From Solobacterium sp. (lineage in GTDB: Bacteria; Bacillota_I; Bacilli_A; Erysipelotrichales; Erysipelotrichaceae), in contig JABZMB010000015.1 in NCBI GenBank assembly GCA_015256455.1, positions 1-26,337 on the forward strand: 26,337 nt of DNA, written 5' to 3'. How positions within the stretch are numbered: position 1 is the first letter of the stretch; each line of letters begins with the position of its first letter. Below the pieces are notes generated by a model. That model was not told the origin of the DNA. It saw only the letters and a list, made by a program, of their open reading frames with translations, and did no database searches. A program made the translations under genes and the position numbers. Shown in pieces: positions 1 through 7,764 of this stretch.

Positions 1-653
1 AGATGGTAACGCATGAGATTGTTTCCGCATCCCGTTGGACAGATGAAGTAAAACCTGCTTATATGGCGTGGGATCGTCGTATGGGTGATTATGATAATTA
101 CTTACAAAAGATGGTAGAAATCTTTAAAGAGACCACAAAAGGAATCTCTGCAGTACATATTGAACACATTGCACAAAAGGTTATTGAACAAAAGGGTGAA
201 CGTGTTTATCAGTTCACGAGAAAAGAGATAGAACGCCATCGTAGACAAGGGCATCTGTTAATTGCGATTTCTGGTTCGCCAGAACCACTCGTCAAAGAGA
301 TGGCTGAGAAGTATAAGTTTGATGACTTCCGTGGTACACAATATTTAAAGGATGCACAGGGAATTTATACAGGAGAAGTTGTTCCTATGTGGGATAGTGT
401 CTCTAAAGAGAAGGCAATTCTAACATTACAGAAGAAGTATGACTTAGACTTGCAAGCATGTTATTCCTATGGAGATACCAATGGTGACTTTACAATGTTT
501 AAGAATACAGGTCATCCATGTGCTATCAATCCAACACGAGAATTATTACACCGTATCCAAGAAGATGAAGAGTTATGCAAGCGTATGCGTGTTGTTGTAG
601 AAAGAAAAGATGTTATCTACAACATTGATATCAATAGTTTACATATAGAGTAG
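1..653 (+). CDS. HAD-superfamily phosphatase, subfamily IB-like (5' end missing)
   Basis: C-terminal part of a haloacid dehalogenase-type phosphohydrolase; the coding frame starts at base 3 and runs in from outside the window. Three of the four HAD motifs are visible: motif II AISGSPE (the Ser), a Lys in SKEKA that fits motif III, and motif IV GDTNGD, which holds metal-binding acidic residues. Motif I (DxDxT/V), which carries the nucleophilic aspartate, is absent, so the ATG at base 3 is almost certainly internal and the true start lies upstream. The SerB-like order of motifs and the alpha-helical stretch before motif II fit HAD subfamily IB, whose members act on small phosphoesters such as phosphoserine. 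The substrate cannot be read from the sequence. It sits 12 bases before the Nudix gene on the same strand, so the two are probably co-transcribed. Confidence 0.8.
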   Translation, partial: MVTHEIVSASRWTDEVKPAYMAWDRRMGDYDNYLQKMVEIFKETTKGISAVHIEHIAQKVIEQKGERVYQFTRKEIERHRRQGHLLIAISGSPEPLVKEMAEKYKFDDFRGTQYLKDAQGIYTGEVVPMWDSVSKEKAILTLQKKYDLDLQACYSYGDTNGDFTMFKNTGHPCAINPTRELLHRIQEDEELCKRMRVVVERKDVIYNIDINSLHIE

Positions 654-665
654 AAGGATAAAGAC

Positions 666-1247
666 ATGAATCGACAAGATTTAATCAACCAGTTACAGTC
701 ATATCAATCATTTAATGAACAAGAAGAAGCTGATCGTCAGGTGATGTTAGAGTTACTTCAAACATCGGATAATATCTTTTATCGTACCAATTTACTCGCA
801 CACTTTACTGCATCTGCGTGGGTTGTAAATAAAGCACATACACATGTGCTTATGGCATTTCATAATATCTATCAAACCTACGCATGGCTTGGTGGTCACG
901 CAGATGGAGAAGAAGATCTTCTTTCTGTTGCTCTAAGAGAAGTAAAAGAAGAAAGTGGAATTCAAACTGTTAAACCAATCACAGAAGGTATCTATTCGCT
1001 TGAGACGATTGAAGTAAATGGACATGAGAAAAAGGGTAAGTATGTCCCAAGTCATCTGCACTTAAATGTAACCTATCTATTAGAAGCTGATGATACAGAG
1101 AGTTTACATATCAAACAAGATGAAAATAGTGCGGTGAGTTGGTTTCCAATTGATCAGGTGTTGGATGTTGTTGATGAACCATGGATGGTAGAACGTATCT
1201 ATAAAAAACTGAATCAAAAGCTGAAAGAAGGCAACTATGAAGGTTAA
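666..1247 (+). CDS. Nudix hydrolase
   Basis: A 193-residue protein with a complete Nudix box at about residues 77-99: G, five residues, E, seven residues, then REVKEESGI. This matches GX5EX7REUXEEXGU exactly, so the Mg2+-binding glutamates needed to hydrolyse a nucleoside diphosphate linked to another moiety are present. The roughly 75 residues before the box and the strands after it fit a single-domain Nudix fold. The substrate is not evident; candidates include oxidised nucleotides, sugar nucleotides or an isoprenoid diphosphate. The start is supported by AGAAGGA a few bases upstream. Its 3' end overlaps the next gene by 11 bases, which suggests translational coupling. Family assignment is firm, specific reaction unknown. 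Confidence 0.9.
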   Translation: MNRQDLINQLQSYQSFNEQEEADRQVMLELLQTSDNIFYRTNLLAHFTASAWVVNKAHTHVLMAFHNIYQTYAWLGGHADGEEDLLSVALREVKEESGIQTVKPITEGIYSLETIEVNGHEKKGKYVPSHLHLNVTYLLEADDTESLHIKQDENSAVSWFPIDQVLDVVDEPWMVERIYKKLNQKLKEGNYEG

Positions 1248-2112
1248 TTTACTAGATGTCATCGATGCAATCGATACAATCAATGAAGATGAGACGTATT
1301 TTTACAGTATTCAGGATGAAGAAATTGTATATGCACTAGATGATGGTGAAGATGAGGAATTCTTTATTCCACTTCCTACAAAACAAGAAGTAAATGATTA
1401 CCAGAATATGGTCAACTTCACAGAGACTATCGAAGATGATAAAAAACGTGATTGGTTCGAGAATGCAATCCATGGTAAAGGTGCTTTTAGACGCTTTCGT
1501 GCAACCCTAGAGCGCTTTGGCATGGAAACAGAATGGTATGACTATCTAGAAGCCTGTCATCGAGAACTTGCAATCGAGTGGTGTGAACAACACGGGATTG
1601 TCTATGATATGACAGCACGATGTGAAGAAGTAGATGATAATTGGATTGAAGAGGATGTCGTTGCAGAGAAAGAACCAATCAAACAGGTACAGATACCACT
1701 TCGTTTTGTACGTATTGATGAAGATAACTATATGAGTGCATTATCACTCTGTGATACCTACCTACAAGAGCTTGATCACTGCGCAGGAGTATCCTCTTCA
1801 AGTGATTATGATCGTGCACAGGATTATCTAGAAGAAGCACTGGAAGAAAAGGATATCTATGTACTCAGTGACCATGGTCGATTTATTGCCATGACGATCT
1901 GTAGAATGAATGGTAGTGTAACGACTATTACAGACTTATGCGTTGTCAAAGACAAACGAAGAAGTGGTGTTGCTCGACAATTAGTGCAAGAGATTCAAAA
2001 AGCAGAAGTACATCCACTTCAATTTGAAGTACCAACAAATAATTCAATCATGCATGCATTCTTGCAGGCAATTGGTTATGCAAAAGTGATTCATACAACT
2101 TATTCAAAGTAA
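1237..2112 (+). CDS. UPF0158-GNAT N-acetyltransferase fusion
   Basis: A 291-residue protein that appears to have two parts. Residues 1-130 resemble the UPF0158 family (function unknown): an acidic start, LPTKQEVNDYQNM, then GKGAFRRFRATLERF and a WYDYLEACHRELAIEW-like segment. Residues 155-290 look like a GNAT acetyltransferase, with a central strand LCVVKDKRRSGVARQLVQEI whose R-x-x-G-V/A motif is the acetyl-CoA pyrophosphate loop, followed by NNSIMHAFLQAIGYAK, the usual last helix and strand. The acceptor is unknown. The start lies 11 bases inside the Nudix gene, with AGAAGG ahead of it. UPF0158 members are usually stand-alone proteins of about 150 residues, so the fusion is notable. The acetyltransferase half is the more secure assignment. 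Confidence 0.78.
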   Translation: MKVNLLDVIDAIDTINEDETYFYSIQDEEIVYALDDGEDEEFFIPLPTKQEVNDYQNMVNFTETIEDDKKRDWFENAIHGKGAFRRFRATLERFGMETEWYDYLEACHRELAIEWCEQHGIVYDMTARCEEVDDNWIEEDVVAEKEPIKQVQIPLRFVRIDEDNYMSALSLCDTYLQELDHCAGVSSSSDYDRAQDYLEEALEEKDIYVLSDHGRFIAMTICRMNGSVTTITDLCVVKDKRRSGVARQLVQEIQKAEVHPLQFEVPTNNSIMHAFLQAIGYAKVIHTTYSK

Positions 2113-2137
2113 AAAGGAAATCGCAAGATTTCCTTTA
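2111..2137. terminator. Bidirectional intrinsic terminator
   Basis: A perfect 10-bp stem (AAAGGAAATC / GATTTCCTTT) with a GCAA tetraloop lies between two convergent genes. Five A residues precede it on the plus strand, which give a T-run for minus-strand transcripts; the plus strand has a shorter T-run. It overlaps the stop codon of the minus-strand transpeptidase gene. Confidence 0.75.
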
Positions 2138-3532
2138 ATATAGGCTATTTAAATATCTTACTAGTCTTTGACCAATACCATATAATTCAGCGCTACCGTT
2201 ATTGTTGTTTGCACTGATACAGAAGGAATAACGATCTGTAAATCCCATCATGTAACTATGAATACGATCATTTGCACATTCTGCAGTGCCAGTTTTAGCA
2301 TACACCATGCCATAACCACTTTCGGTTAAACCATATTCTAAGGCAGCACTATGCATATATTCCTTTAGTTTTTCATTTACACTGTGGGTTGTGGTTGTAC
2401 TTAAGGAAGTCTTAGAGGAACGATATAGTGTTCTTCCATCCGATTGAATCGACTTAACGATATGTGGCTGCAACATAACACCATCATTTGCGATGGCTTG
2501 TGCCATCATCGCAATATGAAGGGGAGTAATGGTTGTATTGCCTTGTCCAAACGCTGTTTGTGCAAGTTCGGCATTATCGTTGTTGCCGATGTTGTAACTG
2601 GAATGAATGGTATCTAGGTAAGGAATTGTAATATCCTTTCCTACCATAAATGCATTCATCATCTTACTGAGTTTCTCAGCACCTACACGGATTCCTAAAT
2701 CCGCAAAGTAACAGTTGCAGGATTTGGCAAGGGCTGTATTCATATCGATGGTACCAAATACCTGATTTTGGAAATTGGTAATCACAAAGTCACTACCTGC
2801 AGGGATGTAGCTGCCAGTATCGTTAAACTGTAAGAAACTATCGTCTAAGTTTTCATCTTCCTGCATGGTTAAGGCAGCGGCTGCAGTTACGACTTTAAAA
2901 GTACTGCCTGGTGGATCTTTTTCGAAAGTACCACGACGGAATTGTGATTCCGCAATATTACTTGCAAGCATACTATCTGGATCATTCACATTAAAGTCTA
3001 CTGTACTCTGTGAACTCAAACAGAGAATTTCTCCAGTTTGATTATCTAATACGGTAATACTTCCTTCCATACCGTCTAATAATTGATATGCATAGTTTTG
3101 TAAGTCTGTATTTGTAGTCAATTTTACAAGTGTACCTTGATTGTTTTGATCAAGGTGAAAGAGAAGATAGTCTTTCAAATTTCCGCGTAAACCATAACTA
3201 TTTTGACGATGCTCATTGACAGAGTAATATCCAAGTAGCCATGCATAACTTAAATTTTGTGGATAGTCTGCCGTGGCTCTTGTTCCTGCCGCCGCATTAC
3301 CAAGGATGGTAGTGCCATCACGGTCAATGATAGTACCTTCAATCGCATAGGATTTTATCGCATCATAAATAATCTGATATTTTGTTTTATTTGCGTTTGC
3401 ATTAGTATGTGGATTGATTAAATACTTATAGGCAAAAAATGAGGTAAACATCAAACTGACAATGATACACCCAACTTCTACGAACCGTATTCTAGTCATC
3501 GAGATTGATTCTGGAGAACGCTTGTTCGTCAT
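2135..3532 (-). CDS. Class B penicillin-binding protein (peptidoglycan D,D-transpeptidase)
   Basis: A 465-residue membrane-anchored transpeptidase that cross-links peptidoglycan outside the membrane. One transmembrane helix at about residues 16-37 follows a short cytoplasmic tail. The penicillin-binding triad is intact: STFK with nucleophile Ser210 and Lys213, SCN at 271-273, and KTG at 413-415. The N-terminal module is short compared with typical PBP2/PBP3 proteins, recalling the PbpA-type proteins of Actinobacteria. The open frame extends upstream to 3676, but the ATG at 3532 is chosen because GGAGGTGA lies 8 bases before it and the membrane helix then falls at the usual place. The start lies 41 bases inside the end of the upstream SEDS gene, so the two are probably translationally coupled and work as a polymerase-crosslinker pair. 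It may serve division, elongation or a special envelope task; the sequence does not decide. Confidence 0.9.
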   Translation of the reverse strand: MTNKRSPESISMTRIRFVEVGCIIVSLMFTSFFAYKYLINPHTNANANKTKYQIIYDAIKSYAIEGTIIDRDGTTILGNAAAGTRATADYPQNLSYAWLLGYYSVNEHRQNSYGLRGNLKDYLLFHLDQNNQGTLVKLTTNTDLQNYAYQLLDGMEGSITVLDNQTGEILCLSSQSTVDFNVNDPDSMLASNIAESQFRRGTFEKDPPGSTFKVVTAAAALTMQEDENLDDSFLQFNDTGSYIPAGSDFVITNFQNQVFGTIDMNTALAKSCNCYFADLGIRVGAEKLSKMMNAFMVGKDITIPYLDTIHSSYNIGNNDNAELAQTAFGQGNTTITPLHIAMMAQAIANDGVMLQPHIVKSIQSDGRTLYRSSKTSLSTTTTHSVNEKLKEYMHSAALEYGLTESGYGMVYAKTGTAECANDRIHSYMMGFTDRYSFCISANNNNGSAELYGIGQRLVRYLNSLY

Positions 3533-4922
3533 CGTTATCGTCACCTCCTTGTTTGAAATCATCATCTTCAAATTCTTCTTCACGCTGTGACATCTGTAGT
3601 AATAACCCCGCAAAGAAGAAGACGATTGCTTGGTAGGTTCCACCACGTGATAAAAATGGAATCGGTAAACCTGCAAGTGGAATGATATTACAAGAGCCTA
3701 GTATCACAAGCATCGCTTGCATAAATAATAGGACTGTTGCGCCATACGCGACAACCGCATCCTGCTTATCTGTTTCAATTAAACGTCTACTTAATTCACT
3801 ACCACGAATAGCTACTTGTAGTAATAGGAATACAGCGATAAAGCCTAATGGCATACCAAATGAATTGACTAATGTCACAAAAGCCATATCACTTTCAGGA
3901 ACTGGAATCGCTGTAAAGTTAACGGTATTACCAAATAATCCAGACATCCATAATGCACGTTTTCCTTGGAATAATTGATAACCTGCACCATATGGATCAG
4001 AGTTAATATTTGCAGTAATCGAAAACCGTAAATAAATTTTACGAACAATAGGCCAAAGGATTCTAGTAATCGCATTTAGGTTTCCTGCAGCAGCACTAGG
4101 CGCAATAATCTTATAGAGCATAAATAAGATTACAATTGCAGATATTGTCGCAATCGCTATGGTTAAAAGACAGATTCTCTTTTTTCTGCCTTTCTCCATA
4201 AAGATATACAACATGGAAAGGTGTAAGAAGTAGAGAATATAGAATGAACCAAGTTCATGAATCAGAACAGATCCAATAAAGTTGATGATAAAGAATACAC
4301 TAGAAAGAATTAAAATCGAGCGATTTGAATAAGTCTTTCTAGCAGAAAATAATGAACTATAAAAAAGAATGGCAGTAATCTTTGCAAAGTCAGTTAACTG
4401 TAATGATATAGAACCAATCTTTAACCATGCAGTTGTGCCATAGCCATTTGTATCCTGCCCAAAGAATAGAAGGGCTATGTAAAGACTGGCAGATACTATC
4501 AATAAGAAATAGGTTGTATAGTTAAAGTTCAATGCTTTCCGTATCAAGCGATACATGAGAATGAGAACAATCGCTATCGCAAGACCTGCAAAATACTTAA
4601 TGATACTAAACTGTGAAATGACCTGGTATTGAGCATCGATAATAACTTGTAAAGCAATCCCGATAGCCGCAAGTCCTGTAAATGCCGCAAATAAACGCAT
4701 ATCCGCAGCTTTGTTATAGAAATACGTACCAGAGAAAGCAATAACCAACAATAAAGGTACTAAAGTTGTTAGATATTGAATGCCAGCGTTCATCGATTTC
4801 CAAAAGATAAATCCGCCTAATAGAAATGTAAACAGTATAGCAGTAATCATCCATATCGCATCTTTACCAGAACGTGTATCGATTTCTTCCGTTTCTGGTG
4901 AAAGTTTCTTTTTAAAAAACAT
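3492..4922 (-). CDS. FtsW/RodA/SpoVE-family (SEDS) peptidoglycan glycosyltransferase
   Basis: A 476-residue polytopic membrane protein of the SEDS family, which polymerises lipid II into glycan strands together with a class B PBP. About ten hydrophobic segments are visible. Near the C-terminus is the family signature PLAGLPIPFLSRGGT, which closely resembles PFxSxGGS, followed by a last membrane helix. The protein ends in a very acidic cytoplasmic tail (REEEFEDDDF and DDNDDEQ), which is unusual and might bind partners. The ATG at 4922 is preferred to an upstream in-frame start because AGGAG lies 7 bases before it and the extra 17 residues have no ribosome-binding site. It overlaps the transpeptidase gene by 41 bases. 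FtsW and RodA cannot be told apart here; the PBP partner suggests a dedicated SEDS-PBP unit. Confidence 0.9.
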   Translation of the reverse strand: MFFKKKLSPETEEIDTRSGKDAIWMITAILFTFLLGGFIFWKSMNAGIQYLTTLVPLLLVIAFSGTYFYNKAADMRLFAAFTGLAAIGIALQVIIDAQYQVISQFSIIKYFAGLAIAIVLILMYRLIRKALNFNYTTYFLLIVSASLYIALLFFGQDTNGYGTTAWLKIGSISLQLTDFAKITAILFYSSLFSARKTYSNRSILILSSVFFIINFIGSVLIHELGSFYILYFLHLSMLYIFMEKGRKKRICLLTIAIATISAIVILFMLYKIIAPSAAAGNLNAITRILWPIVRKIYLRFSITANINSDPYGAGYQLFQGKRALWMSGLFGNTVNFTAIPVPESDMAFVTLVNSFGMPLGFIAVFLLLQVAIRGSELSRRLIETDKQDAVVAYGATVLLFMQAMLVILGSCNIIPLAGLPIPFLSRGGTYQAIVFFFAGLLLQMSQREEEFEDDDFKQGGDDNDDEQAFSRINLDD

Positions 4923-4944
4923 AATATGCTCCTTGATATGAATA

Positions 4945-4973
4945 AGAATAACTTTTTTAAAGAAAAGTCGCAA
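4945..4973 (-). promoter_or_regulatory. Possible promoter of the SEDS-PBP operon
   Basis: On the minus strand TTGCGA (4973-4968) and TATTCT (4950-4945) are 17 bases apart, giving a predicted start about 16 bases before the ATG at 4922. Each box matches the sigma-A consensus at only four of six positions, so this is tentative. Confidence 0.3.
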
Positions 4974-5004
4974 GTAAACGAAAAATAAGAGTCACAGTAT
5001 CGAA

Positions 5005-5028
5005 TTTTCAAAGTGAAAAGGCTATACT
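5005..5028 (+). promoter_or_regulatory. Palindrome and -10 box before the galM gene
   Basis: A perfect inverted repeat TTTTCA-AAG-TGAAAA (5005-5019) lies directly before a TATACT -10 box (5023-5028). No good -35 box is present at the expected distance. The palindrome covers the promoter spacer, so a bound protein could block RNA polymerase; a sugar-responsive repressor is one possibility. The regulator is unknown. Confidence 0.35.
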
Positions 5029-5079
5029 GATATTAAGCGATTTCAAAAATAAACATCATCATAAGGAGGACACATTATC

Positions 5080-6090
5080 ATGGAAAAGACACTATTTGGA
5101 AAGAAATTAAGTGGGGAAGATATCTATCTCTATACCTTGGAAAACGAGAAATTTAAGGTACAGCTAAGTGATTATGGTGCTACACTTGTTGCCTTAATTG
5201 ATAAAGAAAGTGGTAAGGATATTGTGCAAGGATATCCAACAGCCGAACAATATCAGGAGGAGGATACATTCTTAGGTGCTTCTGTAGGTAGAACTGCTAA
5301 CCGTATTGGAAAGGGTAAGTTCACCCTAAATGGTAAAGAATACACGTTATTTATCAATAATAATGGCAACTGCAATCATGGTGGTAAAGAGGGTTTTGAT
5401 AAAAAGATGTACGCAGTCAGTTCGACAGAGGACTCTATTACATTCTCTCGTGTATCCCCAGATGGTGAAGAAGGATATCCTGGTAATCTAGACTATGCAA
5501 TTACATATCGTTTATCAAATCAAGGATTACATATTGAAACAACCGCCACTACTGATCAAGATACCTTATTTGCATATACCAATCATGCATACTTTAATCT
5601 AAGTGAAAGTGATTCTATTTTAGATCATACGCTTGTAATTCCTACAGATTACTATGCATTATTAGATGAAACATGCTTAACAAAGCCAGAATTTCATGCA
5701 GTAGAGAATACTGCCTTTGATTTCCGTCAGGCAAAGAAGATTGGTCAAGATATAAACCTTGATGAGATACAACTTACATATGGCAAAGGTTACGATCATC
5801 ACTTCCCAATTCCAAATGAGGGATTACGTACAATGGCAATTCTTTCCGATGGAAAACTAGAACTGGAAATGGTATCTGATTATCCTGGTTTCCATTTATA
5901 CACTGCCAACTGGCTAAATGGTGCAAGTGGTAAGTATGGACATCACTATCCAGAAAGAAGTTCTGTATGTTTAGAGGCAGAATATCTACCAAATGGTATT
6001 AACTATCCTAGTATTGAACCAAAGCCTATCATTCATGCAGGCCAAACACAAACACATCGCATCGACTTTTTACTCCGACATGTGAAATAG
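5080..6090 (+). CDS. galM: Aldose 1-epimerase (mutarotase)
   Basis: A 336-residue enzyme interconverting the alpha and beta anomers of aldoses such as galactose and glucose in the cytoplasm. Family features are clear: GRTANRIGKGKF at 70-81, NHGG with His100, NHAYFNL with the catalytic acid His169, and VCLEAEYLPNGIN near the C-terminus with the likely catalytic base Glu299. Length is normal for GalM. No signal peptide is seen. AAGGAGG precedes the ATG at a good distance. The next gene, a GH32 hydrolase, starts 46 bases later on the same strand, so the epimerase may serve the glucose released from sucrose-type sugars as well as galactose. No Leloir-pathway genes are in the window. Confidence 0.93.
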   Translation: MEKTLFGKKLSGEDIYLYTLENEKFKVQLSDYGATLVALIDKESGKDIVQGYPTAEQYQEEDTFLGASVGRTANRIGKGKFTLNGKEYTLFINNNGNCNHGGKEGFDKKMYAVSSTEDSITFSRVSPDGEEGYPGNLDYAITYRLSNQGLHIETTATTDQDTLFAYTNHAYFNLSESDSILDHTLVIPTDYYALLDETCLTKPEFHAVENTAFDFRQAKKIGQDINLDEIQLTYGKGYDHHFPIPNEGLRTMAILSDGKLELEMVSDYPGFHLYTANWLNGASGKYGHHYPERSSVCLEAEYLPNGINYPSIEPKPIIHAGQTQTHRIDFLLRHVK

Positions 6091-6110
6091 AGAGAAAAAT
6101 GACTTATAAT
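6082..6110 (+). promoter_or_regulatory. Possible internal promoter before the GH32 gene
   Basis: GTGAAA (6082-6087) and a perfect TATAAT (6105-6110) are 17 bases apart, predicting a start about 20 bases before the GH32 ATG. The -35 box overlaps the end of galM. It would let the hydrolase be expressed apart from galM. Confidence 0.45.
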
Positions 6111-6136
6111 AAATATGTAGTAATAGGAGGCACAAC

Positions 6137-7660
6137 ATGGCAACAGTCAATGAATTAGATAAAAAGCGGATGTTAATGAAGAGAGATACAGATGAGCTAG
6201 TACGTGTACATGAAAAGATAGCAGAATCTTCATGGCGTGCGACATATCATGTACAACCAGTGACTGGTTTAATGAATGATCCAAATGGATTTACATATTG
6301 TAACAAGAAGTGGCATCTATTCTATCAATGGTTCCCGTTTGGTCCAGTTCATGGCTTAAAGCACTGGTACCATGTTACAAGTCCAGATTTAATTCATTGG
6401 GAAAATCGTGGTGTAGCACTGTTACCAACAGGAAAATATGAAAATAGTGGCTGTTATAGCGGTTCTGCAATCAGCGAAGGAGATACAATCTACTTTGCTT
6501 ATACAGGAAACTATCGCGATGAAAACCGTGTACGTAGACCTCACCAACTTCTAGCAACTCTAGAAGGTGATGAACAATACACAAAGGCAATGCGTCCATT
6601 GATTACACCAAATGAAAACTATACTGAACATCAACGTGATCCAAAGATTGTACGCATTGATGATATGTACTATATCTTTTTAGGTGCCCAGAACAAACAA
6701 GAACAAGGCGTTATTCTAGTCTATCGTTCTGATTCGATTTTGACAGATTGGGAATTCCTTGGAGAACTAAAAGTAAAAGGCTATGAGAATGGCTTTGGCT
6801 ACATGGTTGAATGCCCTGATGTACAAAAGATTGGATTACATGATGTATTAATCTTTAGCCCGCAGGGAATTGAACCAAGTAAAGATGAATTCCGCAATAA
6901 GTTCAATAGCGTCTATTTGATTGGTGATTTAGATTTAGAAACTCTAACATTTACACCAGATGGACCTATGCAAGAACTTGACCGTGGTTTTGATTTCTAT
7001 GCACCACAATGTGCTTCACAGAATATTTATTCTGATTGTTCAATCATGTCCGCATGGTTTGGTGTTCCAGATTATACCTATCCACCAACAGATGAAGAGG
7101 GTTGGTCAGGATTACAAACCTTTGCACGTGAGTTAACGATACGCAAAGGCAAGCTCTATCAAACTCCAGTAAGAGGATTTGAAGCTTTAAAGAAAGATGA
7201 ACTCTTCTGTGCCAAGAATGGTGAAATCATCAGTGATAGACTACATGGGCAAATGCCAAATAGTGCAATCATTCGTATTGAAAATCCTGATGCGGAATCA
7301 CTCGATTTAAACTTATTCTCACGTAACTATGTTATCGCAAGAGGATTTGCGATTTCCTATGAAAAGTACACGAAACGTTTACGTATCGACCGTTCTGATT
7401 TAACAAATCAGTTAAATGTAGAATATGGTACAGACCGTCAAATCATTTTAGAGAATGGTTTAACTTCAATGGATATCTTCGTAGATCATAGTACAGTAGA
7501 AATCTTCGTGAATGAAGGTGAATACGTATTATCAGCACGTATCTTCCCAACCAAGGAAGAACACATGATTCGTATGGGTGGTAAGAATCTAAATCTATCG
7601 ATTTGGAGTACAGAGCCATCTGTAGATGACGCACCAGTATTCTTCACAGAAAATCAATAA
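6137..7660 (+). CDS. Glycoside hydrolase family 32 (sucrose-6-phosphate hydrolase / beta-fructofuranosidase)
   Basis: A 507-residue family 32 enzyme that releases terminal beta-fructose from sucrose, sucrose-6-phosphate or short fructans. The three catalytic motifs are intact: NDPNG at 47-51 with nucleophile Asp48, RDP at 167-169 with the transition-state-stabilising Asp, and ECPD at 225-228 with the acid/base Glu225. The five-bladed propeller is followed by the C-terminal beta-sandwich (DHSTVEIFVNEGE is typical). There is no signal peptide or membrane segment, so it acts in the cytoplasm on imported sugar. No transporter, PTS component or fructokinase is adjacent, so whether the substrate is phosphorylated cannot be settled. 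AGGAGG precedes the ATG. It is probably co-expressed with galM and ends at a strong terminator. Confidence 0.92.
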   Translation: MATVNELDKKRMLMKRDTDELVRVHEKIAESSWRATYHVQPVTGLMNDPNGFTYCNKKWHLFYQWFPFGPVHGLKHWYHVTSPDLIHWENRGVALLPTGKYENSGCYSGSAISEGDTIYFAYTGNYRDENRVRRPHQLLATLEGDEQYTKAMRPLITPNENYTEHQRDPKIVRIDDMYYIFLGAQNKQEQGVILVYRSDSILTDWEFLGELKVKGYENGFGYMVECPDVQKIGLHDVLIFSPQGIEPSKDEFRNKFNSVYLIGDLDLETLTFTPDGPMQELDRGFDFYAPQCASQNIYSDCSIMSAWFGVPDYTYPPTDEEGWSGLQTFARELTIRKGKLYQTPVRGFEALKKDELFCAKNGEIISDRLHGQMPNSAIIRIENPDAESLDLNLFSRNYVIARGFAISYEKYTKRLRIDRSDLTNQLNVEYGTDRQIILENGLTSMDIFVDHSTVEIFVNEGEYVLSARIFPTKEEHMIRMGGKNLNLSIWSTEPSVDDAPVFFTENQ

Positions 7661-7682
7661 AAGCAGGGGAACCTGCTTTTTT
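7661..7682 (+). terminator. Intrinsic terminator after the GH32 gene
   Basis: AAGCAGG / CCTGCTT forms a 7-bp stem around a GGAA loop and runs into a T-tract directly after the stop codon. Confidence 0.85.
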
Positions 7683-7721
7683 CAATGAATGGTTGAAAAA
7701 TATCAATGAATCATCAATGAA
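7682..7721. promoter_or_regulatory. Three phased TCAATGAA repeats, candidate operator
   Basis: TCAATGAA occurs at 7682, 7703 and 7714 on the plus strand, 21 and 11 bases apart, i.e. close to two and one helical turns. They lie before the XRE-TPR gene; a TATAAG -10-like box follows at 7739-7744 without a clear -35. The arrangement suits cooperative binding by one regulator, perhaps the XRE protein itself. Confidence 0.35.
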
Positions 7722-7764
7722 CAGTTGTACTATTAATCTATAAGATATTTCTAGGAGGTGTAGT

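Noticed and set aside
3533..3676. Upstream extension of the penicillin-binding protein by 48 residues
   Set aside because: The extension lies inside the SEDS gene, has no ribosome-binding site and would put an unnatural His/Tyr-rich stretch before the membrane anchor; the ATG at 3532 has an ideal GGAGGTGA.
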